The position numbers were made by a program, and so were the translations under genes. A stretch of 64,000 bases of DNA from Acanthamoeba sp. SK_2022b. Lineage: Eukaryota > Discosea > Longamoebia > Acanthamoebidae. Below, piece by piece: positions 54,354 through 64,000 of this stretch. The notes beneath the pieces were generated by a model that saw only the letters and a program-made list of their open reading frames with translations, ran no database searches and was not told where the DNA came from. The stretch covers positions 1-64,000 of the forward strand of contig JANDJZ010000125.1 in assembly GCA_027943245.1 (NCBI GenBank), given 5' to 3'. Every line of letters begins with the position of its first letter. Within the stretch, counting starts at the first letter, position 1.

Positions 54354-55541
54354 TCAGCAGCAGAGGTAGAGACAGCATCGATTCCGCCTGGCGTCGGGTC
54401 CTCGAATCGCATCTTCGTGGCTGAGGACCGAGCTCATGGCGAAGCCGAAGAGAGCGCACAGCACGAGCGGGATCATGCCCAGCGCCACCTCCCAGCGCAC
54501 GTAGACCGACAGCAGCACGACTATGACGACGTCGATGAGGGCCGAGATGAAGGAGAAGAACCACAGGATGCGCGGCGATGACGTAGCCACACCGAGACCG
54601 CCGATGAGGTAGGGCACGACGAACACCGCGCAGAGGATGCCAAAATAGAGACCGAACGACATCAGCCGCTCCTGGGAGGGCGAGCACGACTCGTAGACGA
54701 TGCACGAGACCATGTGCATGAGCCAGCCGCTGAGCGACGTGATGAGCACGATCTCGAGTGAGGCCGCGGCAAAAAGGAACAGATAGATGAACTTGATGAC
54801 CTTGTACCGCTGCCGCTCGCGGTCCTCGTGCTCGGCCCGCCGTCGCGGCAGCAGCGCCGTGCCCTCGTGGTGTGGGCCCTTGAGCGGCCAGTGCTCGTCT
54901 GCTTCGTTGCCCTTGCCCTGGCCCCTAGGAGGGCCTCCGCCGCCGCGCGCTGGCGGCTGCGCTGGTGGTGGCTGCTTGCGGGGACGCCGTGGGCGCTCGA
55001 TGAAGTCGTCCTCGATCTCCACGAACTCGGACTCAATCATCTCTTCATCGCCGTCCGCGGCCGGCTTGCCCTTGGGCGGCTGGTGCGGCCCGCCGCCAGG
55101 CGGTCCACCTAGAGGCGCCCCACGACCGCCGCCCGCAGGCGGAGCACGAGGCGGCTGGAAGTTGGAGGGAGGTGGCCGAGGGAAGCCATCGGCACCTGGT
55201 GGTCGAAAGTGAGGTGACCCCATGGCGTGAGGCGGGTGAGGGAACGGGGGCGCGTTGCGGTGAGGCGGCGCGATGCCAGCCATGCTGGCCAGACCGCCAG
55301 GCCCGCCTCGACCCATGCCAGGCCCGCCCATGGAGGCAGGAGGGGGACCGCCTCGACCGGTGCCTGCGGGCCCGGGATTGCGGAAGAGGGCAGCCGGGGG
55401 CTGATCCCGGCTGAGCCCAGAGGGGTGCGTGGCAAATGGAATGCCGCCCGCAGCTGCGCCGCCCTCAGCCTTGGCGAAGGGAATCGTGGTAGCCGCGGTA
55501 GCCGACGCGTTGTAGAAATTCTTTTCGTCTTTTCTCTTCAT
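54354..55541 (-). CDS. Pro/Gly-rich protein with four TM helices and Cys-rich tail
   Basis: A single-exon gene of about 395 residues from MKRKDEKNFYNASATAATT. Residues 1-about 245 are a disordered, Pro/Gly/Arg-rich region (PPASMGGPGMGRGGPGGL, PPAGGGRGAPLGGPPGG) with an acidic patch ESEFVEIEDDFIERP. Four hydrophobic helices follow: FIYLFLFAAASLEIVLI, GLYFGILCAVFVVPYLIG, ILWFFSFISALIDVVIVVLL and GMIPLVLCALFGFAMSS. The short tail ends NRCCLYLCC, likely palmitoylated. The topology resembles small tetraspan/MARVEL-like or DUF proteins, but I do not recognise the family. An in-frame Met 34 codons upstream (55643) is an alternative start. The start choice is uncertain. Confidence 0.6.
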   Translation of the reverse strand: MKRKDEKNFYNASATAATTIPFAKAEGGAAAGGIPFATHPSGLSRDQPPAALFRNPGPAGTGRGGPPPASMGGPGMGRGGPGGLASMAGIAPPHRNAPPFPHPPHAMGSPHFRPPGADGFPRPPPSNFQPPRAPPAGGGRGAPLGGPPGGGPHQPPKGKPAADGDEEMIESEFVEIEDDFIERPRRPRKQPPPAQPPARGGGGPPRGQGKGNEADEHWPLKGPHHEGTALLPRRRAEHEDRERQRYKVIKFIYLFLFAAASLEIVLITSLSGWLMHMVSCIVYESCSPSQERLMSFGLYFGILCAVFVVPYLIGGLGVATSSPRILWFFSFISALIDVVIVVLLSVYVRWEVALGMIPLVLCALFGFAMSSVLSHEDAIRGPDARRNRCCLYLCC

Positions 55542-55774
55542 GGGCTCTGGGTCAGAATAATGAACCAGCAGTGATTGAGGGTTGAAGTGGCTCCCAAACG
55601 AGTGAAATGAAACTAATATCTGTTCATCAATGGCGATCAACACGAGGTCTCGCTTCTGTTCCCACGCTTTGAGCCGAGCGGGAAATTGCTTTTAGGAAAA
55701 CCCATTGAAAAGAAAAAGAAAGCGGCATTTAACGGTCACTTTGTTCTCTCTTGGCCTCTCGCACGCTCTGAACA

Positions 55775-56503
55775 TCAGGAAGCGATGTAGACAGGACAGG
55801 GGCAGTTCTGCAAGCAGAAATCAGAAGTGGAGCCCATGACCATCCTGTATGTGGCGTTGATTGAGTGTGTAGGGTAAGCCGTCAGCAGGGAATGCGTGCA
55901 AGAGAATTGGAAAAGGCGGAGACGTACTTGGCCAACGTGCCCAGGCCTCTTCTGCCCACCACCACGAGGTCGGGAGAGAGGGCTTCGATTTGTCCCAGAA
56001 GCTCCTCCCTTTCGCTCACGTCGGTCACTACGATCTTCGTTTCAAACCGCACCTGCACCACACCGGGTTGACTGAGTTTAAGACTCACAACACATCACAC
56101 ACAAACGCAGCCCACGCAACTAAGCGTTGGGCAGAAGGCGTGGCAGGCGTGTGGATGGTTCGTACCTTCTCTTCTTTGCACCTGAGCTCACAGTCGGCCA
56201 GCTTCTTCTTGGCAAAGAGGCGCAGCTGTCGGTCAGGAATGTGCAGCATATCGAAAGGGTCCACCAGGGTTTCAACCAACGTACTACGCGCCTGAATCTA
56301 GTTGTTGATTTATGCAAGCAAGCATTAACATCCAGATTAAATCTACTTTGATGATCAGATGGCCGAACCATGAGCAGAACCAGGCGGTCCTTTCGCCCTC
56401 TAGAAAGCACGAGGTTGAGGCTCTTCTCCAACGCACGAAAAGAGTTCTCGCTGCCATCAACTGCCGCACAAATCGTGATTCCTGTCCCCTTGTGCTCTTC
56501 CAT
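55775..56503 (-). CDS. Universal stress protein (UspA-family)
   Basis: A small cytoplasmic nucleotide-binding stress protein. The start MEEHKGTGITICAAVDGSEN leads into the first beta strand and helix (ICAAVDGSENSFRALEKSLN). The middle includes RKDRLVLLMVRPSDH and FDMLHIPDRQLRLFAKKKLA. The nucleotide-binding motif LVVVGRRGLGTLAK continues through an intron in an AAG codon to MVMGSTSDFCLQNCPCPVYI, the typical G-x-S C-terminus with a short tail; the stop is at 55775-55777. The GRRGLG segment is close to the G-2x-G-9x-G-S/T consensus for ATP binding. Confidence is good for the family, and moderate for the start, which directly follows CAG and could be the second exon of a longer gene. Confidence 0.8.
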
Positions 56504-56648
56504 CTGCTCGGCCAAGTGCAATTCTTTTCTTTTATTTCTTTTATTACTTGATAAATAACTCCAACCAGAATAGTCAGTTCTTGCCCAGTTAAGGTTCCCT
56601 GAGATATGCACGGAGAGGCTGCTGGCACGACGCATGGCCGGCAGCTCC

Positions 56649-58371
56649 CTAGTGGTCAAACGAGGCCTCCCACACTTCGTTCTCGCCGCCCTGGAAGAGG
56701 CGCGTGATGGGCAAGTAGTCCGGCCTGTTGTACCGCTTCACGTAGTCTTGCGCGTAGCCCATACCCCTGTGTTGTGTCGTCGAGAGTTTGTTGGGGAACC
56801 TCCTCTACGCAGCTGAATGGGGAAGAGACGGTCGTGGTCTACGCACCTGGCCCTCTCCTGCTGGCTGGCGCCCTTGCCGATCCAGACAAACACTTCGGCG
56901 CCGGTGTCGAAGACGAAGACGTCGTTGTCGTTGAGGGCGTTCTTGCGCACAGTGCCCGACGCCACCTCGGTGAACTCCAGACGGCCCGACGCATCGCTGA
57001 GCCTGCAAGTTCGAGTATGATGAGCCACCACACGGCTGCGCGCGCTCGAATCGAACACAGCAGCGGGGCGTAGTACGTACTTGAACAGCTTCTTGGCGGC
57101 CTTGGGCGCCTCGTCGTCGTGGCCGCCCGCCTCAGCGGACTTGATCGGCCCGAACCCGCCGAGGAGGCTCCAGAAATCGGCCTTCTCCGGGTCGTTGTCG
57201 TGCTCCTCTGTCGCAGAACACGATGTCGCCACATTGACACATCAGCCGAGACCACGGCCAGAGACAGTAGAGGCGCACTCTTACCCATCACCACCACGCG
57301 AGGCTTGCCCTCGCGCTCGTCATCGATGGCGCGGCACAGCTGGGCCGCCTTGATACGCTCCTGCCCGCTCGACTTGGAGCCGTTCCACTGGTATAGGGTG
57401 AGGCCGTTGTCTGGAAGCGAACACACGACACACAAGCGTCAGGCTACGAGACACGTAACATTGGTCAAGTTCAAGTCGTGATCGCAATTATGCCTTACCG
57501 AGGATGAAGACGTCGCCCGAGTTGAGCGAGTCGCGTGAGAGAGGCACTTGCTGCGCGCGCACGGTGCGGCGACCCTTGAGCTGCAACAGCCTCGGCTAAA
57601 TGCGCGGAACGAAAGGAGATGGGAACGAGTGAGTGAAGTAGTATTTGTGGGGGAGGGGTGAGTTGAGGGGTGGCCGTACCTTGTACTCGGTCGGGGAGAC
57701 GTGCTGGAAGCCCGTCGCGACGCCGCCCTCGAGGATGCGCACGCCATTGGGGAAGTATGAGAGGAAGAGGGGCGACTCGTGGCCCTGCACTTCCCTGTGC
57801 TGGACGGGCACGTCCTTCAGGTACGTGTCCAGCTCGATTGTCTTGTACACCGCCGTGCCAGCTTCGTCCTACACGCTACGCGTTAACAAAACCCAACCAT
57901 GGCAATGGAACTTTGGTGGGAGAGGGGGAAGCTGTGATATCGTACGAGGGTGGTGCTGTCGCCCAGCCAGAAGTGAACGTCGTAGCGCAGGCTGCCCGGC
58001 CTGCCGTGAGTCTGCAGTACCGAGTTAGGGTGGGCTGATTCAAGATGAGGACAAGGAGAGGGGAGAGAGGTACGTTGAGCACTATGTAGGAGTCGCCCTC
58101 GAAGAAGAGGCCATAGGTCCTTGGGGGGACAGGCACCACCTTGAAGTTTTCTACTCTCCATATGAGCAGACCGGGCGCCTTGCCGGTCTTGTGCCACTAG
58201 ATCCGAGTGCACCAGTAAGTAAGGTTTCAGCGTCTTAGAGCAGGCGAGGCAGGCGCAGGCGGGTACCTCGGTTTCTGTGGCCGCAGCGGTCTCTTTGCAC
58301 CTCCTCTCTAGCTCGGTGCCCAGCTGTTCGATGTTGGAGCCCACCACGGCGTAGACCTTGGCCTTCTGCAT
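56649..58371 (-). CDS. Severin/fragmin-type gelsolin protein
   Basis: A Ca2+-activated actin filament severing and capping protein of three gelsolin repeats, about 370 residues, matching amoebozoan severin in size. Start [20 protein letters not shown]. Repeat 1 has [18 protein letters not shown] and [11 protein letters not shown], then [20 protein letters not shown] and [20 protein letters not shown]. Repeat 2 has [37 protein letters not shown]. Repeat 3 has [20 protein letters not shown] and [20 protein letters not shown]; the last residues are WEASFDH. Many introns, each within a beta-strand boundary. It probably remodels cortical actin in motility and phagocytosis. Confidence is high. Confidence 0.92.
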
Positions 58372-58715
58372 TGTTTTCTGGAGTGGCTGGAGTGGATAAG
58401 CGCTGTCTTTTGTCTGTAGGGTTGTGCTCCCTTGCTTGGCTGCGGTGGATGAGCGGAAAGGCACGGAACACCATTTTATACTATTGCTTTGCAGGCACCA
58501 ATCAGCAGCAGGCAGCGCAAGTTGAGCAACGCAGACAACCCGCGAAGCGACAACACGCGATGGCTGCGGGCGAGATACGGCAGTGCTGCAGATTGACGCC
58601 ACGAGCGTTGCTGTCACCAAACGTCCAACCAGTGAAGACATACATTGCATAGCGTGGCAAAAAACGCCAAAGGGGGAGATAAAGGCAGGAGCCACTCGAC
58701 GCCAATCCCCGAGCC

Positions 58716-60944
58716 TTACTGGGGCCGCAGATGAGCGCGCATGATGTGGGCCAGGCGAAGCAGGGCGGTGCGACCCACAGCCTCGGGACTCCACCGATGA
58801 AGGGCGTCGACTCGAGCATTGGCGCCACGCTCGCGCGCGGCCTCCCGATTGCTCACCACCTCTCTCATCAGACGACGCAGCTCGGTACGGCTGGGCTCCG
58901 CCCCTGTGCACCAAAGTAAGCAGGTTAGAGGGGTCAGATGGGAGGAAGCGCTAGAGGGCTGGAGAAGGTTGTGTACAGTAGTGGCCTTTCCATGGTGGAT
59001 GCGTGATCTCGGTGAGGCCGTCGATGGGCAGCGGATAGGAGTTGGTTTCATTCATGAACTGTGTTGGCCCTGACCAAGCCGTGGCGATTGTCTGATGATA
59101 GCAAACCATACCAGTCAATGAGAAAACGCACTGGGCAATGGCGCCCATGCGCTGAATATGGCAGTAGGCCATACCGGGAGCCCCATGCTCATGGCCTCGG
59201 CCAGTGGACGACCCTGAGATGTGACCAAAAGTGTGAGGCCTCCTTCAGTGGGTGACGAGGCGGGAAGATGGCCACATACCCATCCTTCGCCACGCGTGGG
59301 CAGCACGAAGGCCTGCATAGACTTGTAGAGCCGCGGCAGGTCGGTCTGAGGAACATGTGTGTCGATCATGATCAGCCGCGGGAGCGAGTCGGTCGGCCTG
59401 CCCGCAGCCTCGCACACCTGAACTCCGATCTTACGGACCTCGTCGGTAAAGTTGAGCCCTGCCGTATGGTCGTGTTCACAGTGGTGTGTGCGTGCGTGCG
59501 TGCGTGTGCGTGTGTGTACGCCGTGTGAGTGTAGCCACTGGGGAAGGGGCCCGCACGACAAACGCGTGAACCTTTTTCAGGATGGAATGCGTTGGTGAGC
59601 AGGTAGAGCGTGACGTTGTCTGACTTGGTGAACTCCTCATAGAACGCCCGTGCGAGGATATCCCACCCCTTTCTGGCCTCCCATTTGAAGATGGAGAGAA
59701 ACTTGAAGTGGTCCTGCGTCTCGGGATAGCCCGGCAGATGGTCGAGAGGCGACGTCGAGTCGGGGTCGAACGTGCGTACGTCCACCGACTCAGGCATCAC
59801 CACCAGCTTGTCCGGGTTGACGCCGCTCTTGGCGAAAGACGACACGTGAAAGTCGGTGGGCACCCAGATCTCGGACATCAAGTCTGGCGCGGCATTCGGA
59901 ACCACAACGATGTGGGTCATTCAGACAGGCCATACACAATGGAGGCTTCACAGAAGTGAACGAACCGCGATTGCAGCGCTCGATCCAGCCAGCTGGGATG
60001 CGATCGGTTTCAAACTGCAGGCGCCGCATGGGGGGTTAGTCTGGCCGGGAGTGTGATCAGCGACGAACAAGCGTACCATCGTTCGGCCGACAACATATCG
60101 AGCGCCAGTGGGCGGACAGATTGAAGTCTCGTAGAGGGGCGGGTACCAGGCCCCAGCTTCGCTGTGGCACACCACCACCGTCTTGTTCATGTCGACCCTC
60201 GTATACAGCAAACTCTGCATACAGAACGGCGTGAGTATAGGACAACAGCCAGGCGGGAACAGAGCTCACCTGCAGTTGATCTCGAACATCGGCTGGTAGA
60301 CCATGGATGAAGTCCCACCCTATGCCATCACCATGCTAACGCTTGACGTTTCAGCCCTGTTCTCTTCACTTCTTCATGCTCCATCCGTACCTGGCTGATT
60401 CGCACACGCGTGTGCTTGCTCAACTCGAGCACGAAACTGATGGCCTCGCTGCTGTAGCCTAGAGACTCGCAAGGGAGGTTAGAGGACGCTACAATGCAAC
60501 ATGCGGGCCAGGTTGATGCATACCTCCGCCACTGAATATAGGGCCAAACCACCACACATGGGGAAGCTCACCCACATCCTCTTCGCCTCCCGGGCCATCT
60601 TGGGTCGCTGTAGTGCTGTTCGTCAAGTCGGCTGCTTCTTGCTCCGCTGGCGGAGTAACTGGGCTGGTGCGCGGATCCTGCGCTGGCACTCCCGAGGTGG
60701 AGGTCGCAGGCTCTGCGCTCCATGTATACCAACCGGCAGCAGCCAGCGCAAGCAGGAGGAGGGCGCCGAGGGCAAGAGGGCCACCAGTCCTGGCACCACT
60801 CACCCGTGACGAAACAGCCCGTTTCTCGTCCTTCTTGGTCCGCCGCTCATCGATCTGCTTTCCACTCCGCGAGGAGGGTGGCTCGGGCGTGGCTTTGCCC
60901 TCCGCCTTCCTCGGCACCCGCTGCCGCGGTCTTCTGGCCTCCAT
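58716..60944 (-). CDS. Type II membrane glycosyltransferase (GT-B, GT4-like)
   Basis: The N-terminus is basic and cytoplasmic (MEARRPRQRVPRKAEG), then one signal anchor GGPLALGALLLLALAAAGWY and a Ser/Thr-rich stem, so Golgi/ER luminal. The catalytic GT-B fold follows: GYSSEAISFVLELSKH, MSEIWVPTDFHVSSFAKSGV, KLVVMPESVDVRTFDPDS, HFKFLSIFKWEARKGWDILA, and the donor-binding block MQAFVLPTRGEGWGRPLAEA followed by MSMGLPVIATAWSGPTQF with its E-x7-E glutamates. This is the glycosyltransferase group 1 (PF00534) signature. The C-terminus LRRLMREVVSN...HIMRAHLRPQ stops at 58716. Acceptor and donor sugar are unknown. Only 66 bp separates its ATG from the divergent UROS gene. Confidence 0.88.
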
Positions 60945-61010
60945 TCGTGGCGATAATGATATGATTTCTTTTGTTCCAGTCTTTGTTTAAGAGGAAAATA
61001 GAGAAAACAA
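60945..61010. promoter_or_regulatory. 66-bp divergent gap, glycosyltransferase / UROS
   Basis: The two start codons are only 66 bp apart, AT-rich and with A-runs (GAGAAAACAA before UROS). Transcripts must overlap or share a core promoter unless one start lies further out. Confidence 0.5.
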
Positions 61011-62139
61011 ATGGCCACGAACAGCAGGAAGAGGACGGTCGTTTTGTTCAAGAGCCCCAGCGAGCCCCTCACAGATGACCTCTACTTTCAGGTACGACAC
61101 ACAGTGATGCTGGAGCCAACGTTTGCCACCTTTAACTCTCGTCCTGACCGCGCAGGAGGGGCGTAAGCGAGGCTACGAGGTGCGGTTTGTGCCGGTGCTG
61201 TCCTTCCGTACGGGCAGAGACGGCAGGGAGAGGCTGCAAGAGGCCCTGCAGGAGGCTCAGCGCTACAGCGGCCTCGTGGTAACCAGCCAGCAGGCCGTGC
61301 ACGTACGTGACCCTTCTTCTTGTCTTGCGCGAGCTCACGTCACACCGCGTAGGCTATTGACGAGTGCGGCGTGGCTTCGGACGCGCTGAGGACATGGGTC
61401 GAGGAAGGGAAGAAGCTCTTCTGCGTGGGTCCGCAGACCGCGGACAAACTAGAAGCCACCTTTCGATCAGCCTCCGATGGCTTGGGCCTCTCGTTCGCCC
61501 TTCGCTTATCTTTCTCTTCTTCCCTCTACTCTTCAGCTTCTCATGCGTCTGTCTCGATAGGCCGTCGGCACTGAGCGCAGAGAACGGACAGCAGCTCGCG
61601 GGGGTGATCGTCAAGGAGTTGGGCGCCGTGGTGGGACACGAGCGACGCCCACTACTTTACCTGTGCGGTAACATTCGACGGGACGAGCTCCCCACAGCAC
61701 TCAAGGAGGTACCACGCTGGCCAGTGCCGCTGCTTATGTCGTCGCCCTCTGTCCAACATGTCGCTACTCGCTCGTGGCGCAGGCCGGCATCGCCTTTGAC
61801 GAGCTTGAGGTATACGAAACGGTCGCGAGCCCTTCGCTGCCACCGGACCTGGACTGGGGCAAGCCACGCGGTGGAGAGCGGCAGCGAGTGGACTGGATGT
61901 GCTTCTTCAGCCCATCCGGAGTGAAGGCCATCCACGAGGAGCTGCGCAGGCTTGGTGTGGATGCGGTGGGAGAGACGACCCCGAGAGTGGCCGCCATCGG
62001 TCCCACCACGGCCAAGGCCCTGGCGGACACCTTCGGCACATCGCCCAACGCCACGGCCTCCTCGCCCTGTGCCCTCGGCCTCTTCGAAGCCATCGAGCAG
62101 TGCGCCTCTTCTGCGCCCTCGACTGAACAGAGATCGTGA
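61011..62139 (+). CDS. UROS: Uroporphyrinogen-III synthase
   Basis: The heme-pathway enzyme that closes and inverts ring D of hydroxymethylbilane (HemD/UROS). Start MATNSRKRTVVLFKSPSEP; the two Rossmann-like lobes are seen in GYEVRFVPVLSFRTG and VVTSQQAVHAIDECG (first lobe), CVGPQTADKLEATF, then RRPLLYLCGNIRRDELPTAL and LEVYETVASPSLP (second lobe), DWMCFFSPSGVKAIHEELR and RVAAIGPTTAKALADTFG. The S/T-S-x2-A/G, G-x-T-A and Y-E-T residues typical of the family are present. There is no clear presequence, so it is cytosolic. Stop at 62137-62139, 85 bp from the convergent HINT stop. Confidence 0.88.
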
Positions 62140-62224
62140 GCAAACATGTGTCTATTTGCCTCCGGCCATGCACGCGTGCATCGGCGCAGCACGCAAGCGG
62201 AAGTAGAGGAAGAGTGACATGGTG

Positions 62225-62842
62225 TTAGCCGGGGGGCCAGGTGAGCTTGCGGCCACCGAGGAGGTGGATGTGGAGCCACCTGACGGACTGCTGTCCGTTC
62301 GTGCCCTCGTTGATGACGAGCCTGTAGCCGTCGTCCAGCCCCTGCTCGCGAGCTACTTGAGTGGCCACGAACATGAGGTGGCCTATCAGGGCTTCTTCGT
62401 CCTGCTTCACATCACCGATACCTGCAAGTTTGCAGCAACCAGGCTCTCAAAATGAGCATACTATTAATCTGCGCAGGGAGAAGTGAGTACCGCCGATGGG
62501 CTTCTTCGGGATGATGAGAATGTGGGTAGGTGCCTGAGGAGCGATGTCGTGGAAGGCAATCGCGGTGTCGTCCTCGAACACTTTCTTGGCGGGGATGGTG
62601 CCATCAACAATCTTGGCAAAAATAGTGTCCTTGGGATCCACCTTCAAGGCGGAGGGGGTGGCACCGGGCTTGTCGCCGTCGGATGCCATTCTAACAGGGG
62701 GGCGCGAGCTGAAGTTTCGATGTGAAAGTGTAGTAGCTGAAGTGCGCAAAGAAGTGTTGGACGACGAGCAAGTTGCTGGGTAGATCAGCAGCTGGCGACT
62801 CAGTACGTCCAATCTACGGCCTACTCCAATCGCTCTTCTCAT
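62225..62842 (-). CDS. HIT-family (HINT) purine nucleoside phosphoramidase-like protein
   Basis: A homologue of HINT1/2. Two exons: the first ends IGG near 62490, the second starts [20 protein letters not shown]. Core motifs are [39 protein letters not shown] and [13 protein letters not shown]. The histidine-triad is [11 protein letters not shown]: the first His of HxHxH is Trp, while the catalytic middle His and third His remain. Start [17 protein letters not shown] (62842) gives an Arg/Ser-rich N-terminus without acids that looks mitochondrial; the internal Met (MASDGDKPG, 62689) gives a HINT1-like cytosolic form. Divergent from AcpS (107 bp between starts). Confidence 0.85.
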
Positions 62843-62949
62843 GCACGACTGACGCACTTGCGGTTTTCCTTCTTTATTTAATTTTGTGCCGTTTTTCTTC
62901 AATCCTTTCCTGTTTCCCCCACCAACAACAGCAGCAAGAGGGCGGCCAG
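62843..62949. promoter_or_regulatory. 107-bp divergent gap, HINT / AcpS
   Basis: A T-rich segment (TTCTTTATTTAATTTTG) then a CAACAACAGCAGCAAG run before the AcpS ATG. Likely a bidirectional core promoter. No specific sites were recognised. Confidence 0.45.
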
Positions 62950-63521
62950 ATGGGCGTGGTAGGGCTGGGATGTGACCTGCTGCATGTGCCCCGCATGGAA
63001 GCTGCACTCGGGCGATGGGGGTCGCGACTGCTGCGAAAGGTGCTGCACGCTGAAGAGCTCTCCACTTTTCACCTCCGGTCGCGCCCAGCACAACCAGCCG
63101 TGCTCTACCTTGCCTCAAGGTATGCACCACTACCTGGTGGTTAGAAAAGCACTTGACACTCTCCAAATAATAACTATTATTTGAGAACAAATCAATAAAT
63201 CGTTGACATGGTGGCCACCACGCAGGTGGGCGGCAAAAGAGGCGGCGTTCAAGGCATTCGGTCGTGGCAGAGGTGAGGTGCTGTTCACAGAAATGAGGGT
63301 GGCCAACGAACCAACAGGTACTGCTCTGCAGGCTCGCAGTTAGCTCGGGCATAAGCAGCATTGCTCACCGCTGTTCACCGCCCATTCCAGGAAGGCCTGT
63401 GCTCGTGTTGGAGGGAAAGACCAAGAGGCTGGCCGGCGAACTTGGCATCACTCGAACGCACTTAGCCATCTCGCACGAACGTTCCTATGCTCTCGCTCAC
63501 GTGATCTTTGAAAGGGACTGA
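62950..63521 (+). CDS. acpS: Holo-ACP synthase (AcpS-type 4'-phosphopantetheinyl transferase)
   Basis: Transfers 4'-phosphopantetheine from CoA to acyl carrier protein. Three exons: [20 protein letters not shown] (with the GxDxxxxxR Mg/CoA motif), then [17 protein letters not shown] (WxxKEAxxKA motif) and [24 protein letters not shown] end (SHERSYA). Total length is about 135 residues, typical of AcpS rather than Sfp-type. It probably serves mitochondrial ACP. All motif residues, including the Glu of KEA, are present. The upstream reading frame is open before the ATG, so an additional N-terminal exon or presequence cannot be excluded. Stop 63519-63521. Confidence 0.85.
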
Positions 63522-63641
63522 CCGCCAAAGCAATCACCAACGGCACCGGTGCCTAGCTGAGCAATGTACACCCACCGCTGCGGGAACACGGCGATTAAAA
63601 ATAATAATCCGGTTTATTTACTTTTTTTCACTCCCGAGAAG

Positions 63642-64000
63642 ATGAAGGCAAGAGGAAGAGGCCAGACCAGCACGAAAGGCAACACTGGCAAGAGCGCCCA
63701 GCAAAAGGTCCACGATGCGGTAGTGCTGGCTGCCACCACCGACTTTCACATTCTGCGCAAGGTTTGGCACGTCGTTGGCGGCCTCGGACTGGCAGTGGGC
63801 TACGCCGGCTGGCTTTCCTGGTCAGAGGGGGCCATTGGCCTTGGAGTTCTCTTCTCGCTCTTCGCCATCTTCGAGCTGGCGCGGCAGCGTAGTGCCGCTC
63901 TTAATAACATCGGATTGAAGGTAATGGGGCCCTTGCTGCGGAGTCACGAGGCCAGCGGCCTTTCGGGGTCGTTCTACTTCTTTATGGGCGCGTTTGTCGT
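63642..64000 (+). CDS. Putative CTP-dependent diacylglycerol/polyprenol kinase-like protein, 5' part
   Basis: Starts MKARGRGQTSTKGNTGKS and is cut by the window edge. The visible part has a basic N-terminus, then HILRKVWHVVGGLGLAVGYA, two hydrophobic helices, FELARQRSAALNNIG and MGPLLRSHEASGLSGSFYFF. The RKxxHxxGG start and the LRxHE...LSG(S/A)xYF block resemble the Dgk1/dolichol-kinase-like family that uses CTP to phosphorylate lipid alcohols. The remaining motifs lie beyond the window, so the call is tentative. Confidence 0.5.
   Translation, partial: MKARGRGQTSTKGNTGKSAQQKVHDAVVLAATTDFHILRKVWHVVGGLGLAVGYAGWLSWSEGAIGLGVLFSLFAIFELARQRSAALNNIGLKVMGPLLRSHEASGLSGSFYFFMGAFV

Overview
The window is nuclear DNA from a free-living amoeba. 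It most resembles Acanthamoeba: about thirty GC-rich genes lie head-to-tail, almost every gene is cut by short (about 60-130 nt) GT-AG introns, the gaps between genes are tiny, and the gene content (severin-type gelsolin, stand-alone FERM protein, PAS-sensor kinase, RhoGEF, GH8 glycosidase, urea transporters) suits a phagotrophic soil amoebozoan. The species is my inference. The exons were joined by eye using splice sites and family conservation, so gene spans are firmer than individual exon ends.

Layout. 1-6.5 kb: NSUN2-like RNA m5C methyltransferase (-), AstE/AspA-type zinc deacylase (+) and mitochondrial LETM1 (+). 6.8-15.2 kb: an aquaporin with unusual pore motifs, then a very large gene that fuses a RhoGEF (DH-PH) module to a dynamin-type GTPase. 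15.4-26 kb: a small coiled-coil protein, a Ser/Thr/Pro-rich type I surface protein and a P4-ATPase lipid flippase, all on the minus strand. 26.7-35.7 kb: FERM protein, a FIT/PAP2-like membrane protein, and two unrelated kinds of urea transporter side by side (UT channel, then DUR3 symporter). 35.8-44.4 kb: TrmH-type RNA methyltransferase (-), a LAMTOR1 (Ragulator) homologue, a secreted Cys-rich protein (-), and a triple-PAS AMPK-like kinase. 44.8-52.7 kb: a Ser-rich membrane protein, a BAH-domain chromatin protein with two compensating frame shifts (-), a GH8 glycosidase (-), and two tandem acidic proteins that share a tail, one with a DUF2945/Tudor-like domain. 52.8-64 kb: GINS subunit Psf2 (-), a proline-rich four-TM protein (-), universal stress protein (-), severin (-), a Golgi-type glycosyltransferase (-), uroporphyrinogen-III synthase (+), HINT nucleotide hydrolase (-), AcpS (+), and the start of a putative CTP-dependent lipid kinase (+).

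Most neighbours look functionally unrelated. The exceptions are the two urea transporters and the two acidic-tail paralogues. The two most unusual items are the DH-PH-dynamin fusion, which joins in one chain Rho-family activation and a membrane-remodelling GTPase, and the adjacent UT/DUR3 pair. Long (CA)n/(TG)n tracts occur repeatedly and only inside introns; one runs almost up to a 3' splice site. No rRNA, tRNA, transposon or CRISPR array was recognised.
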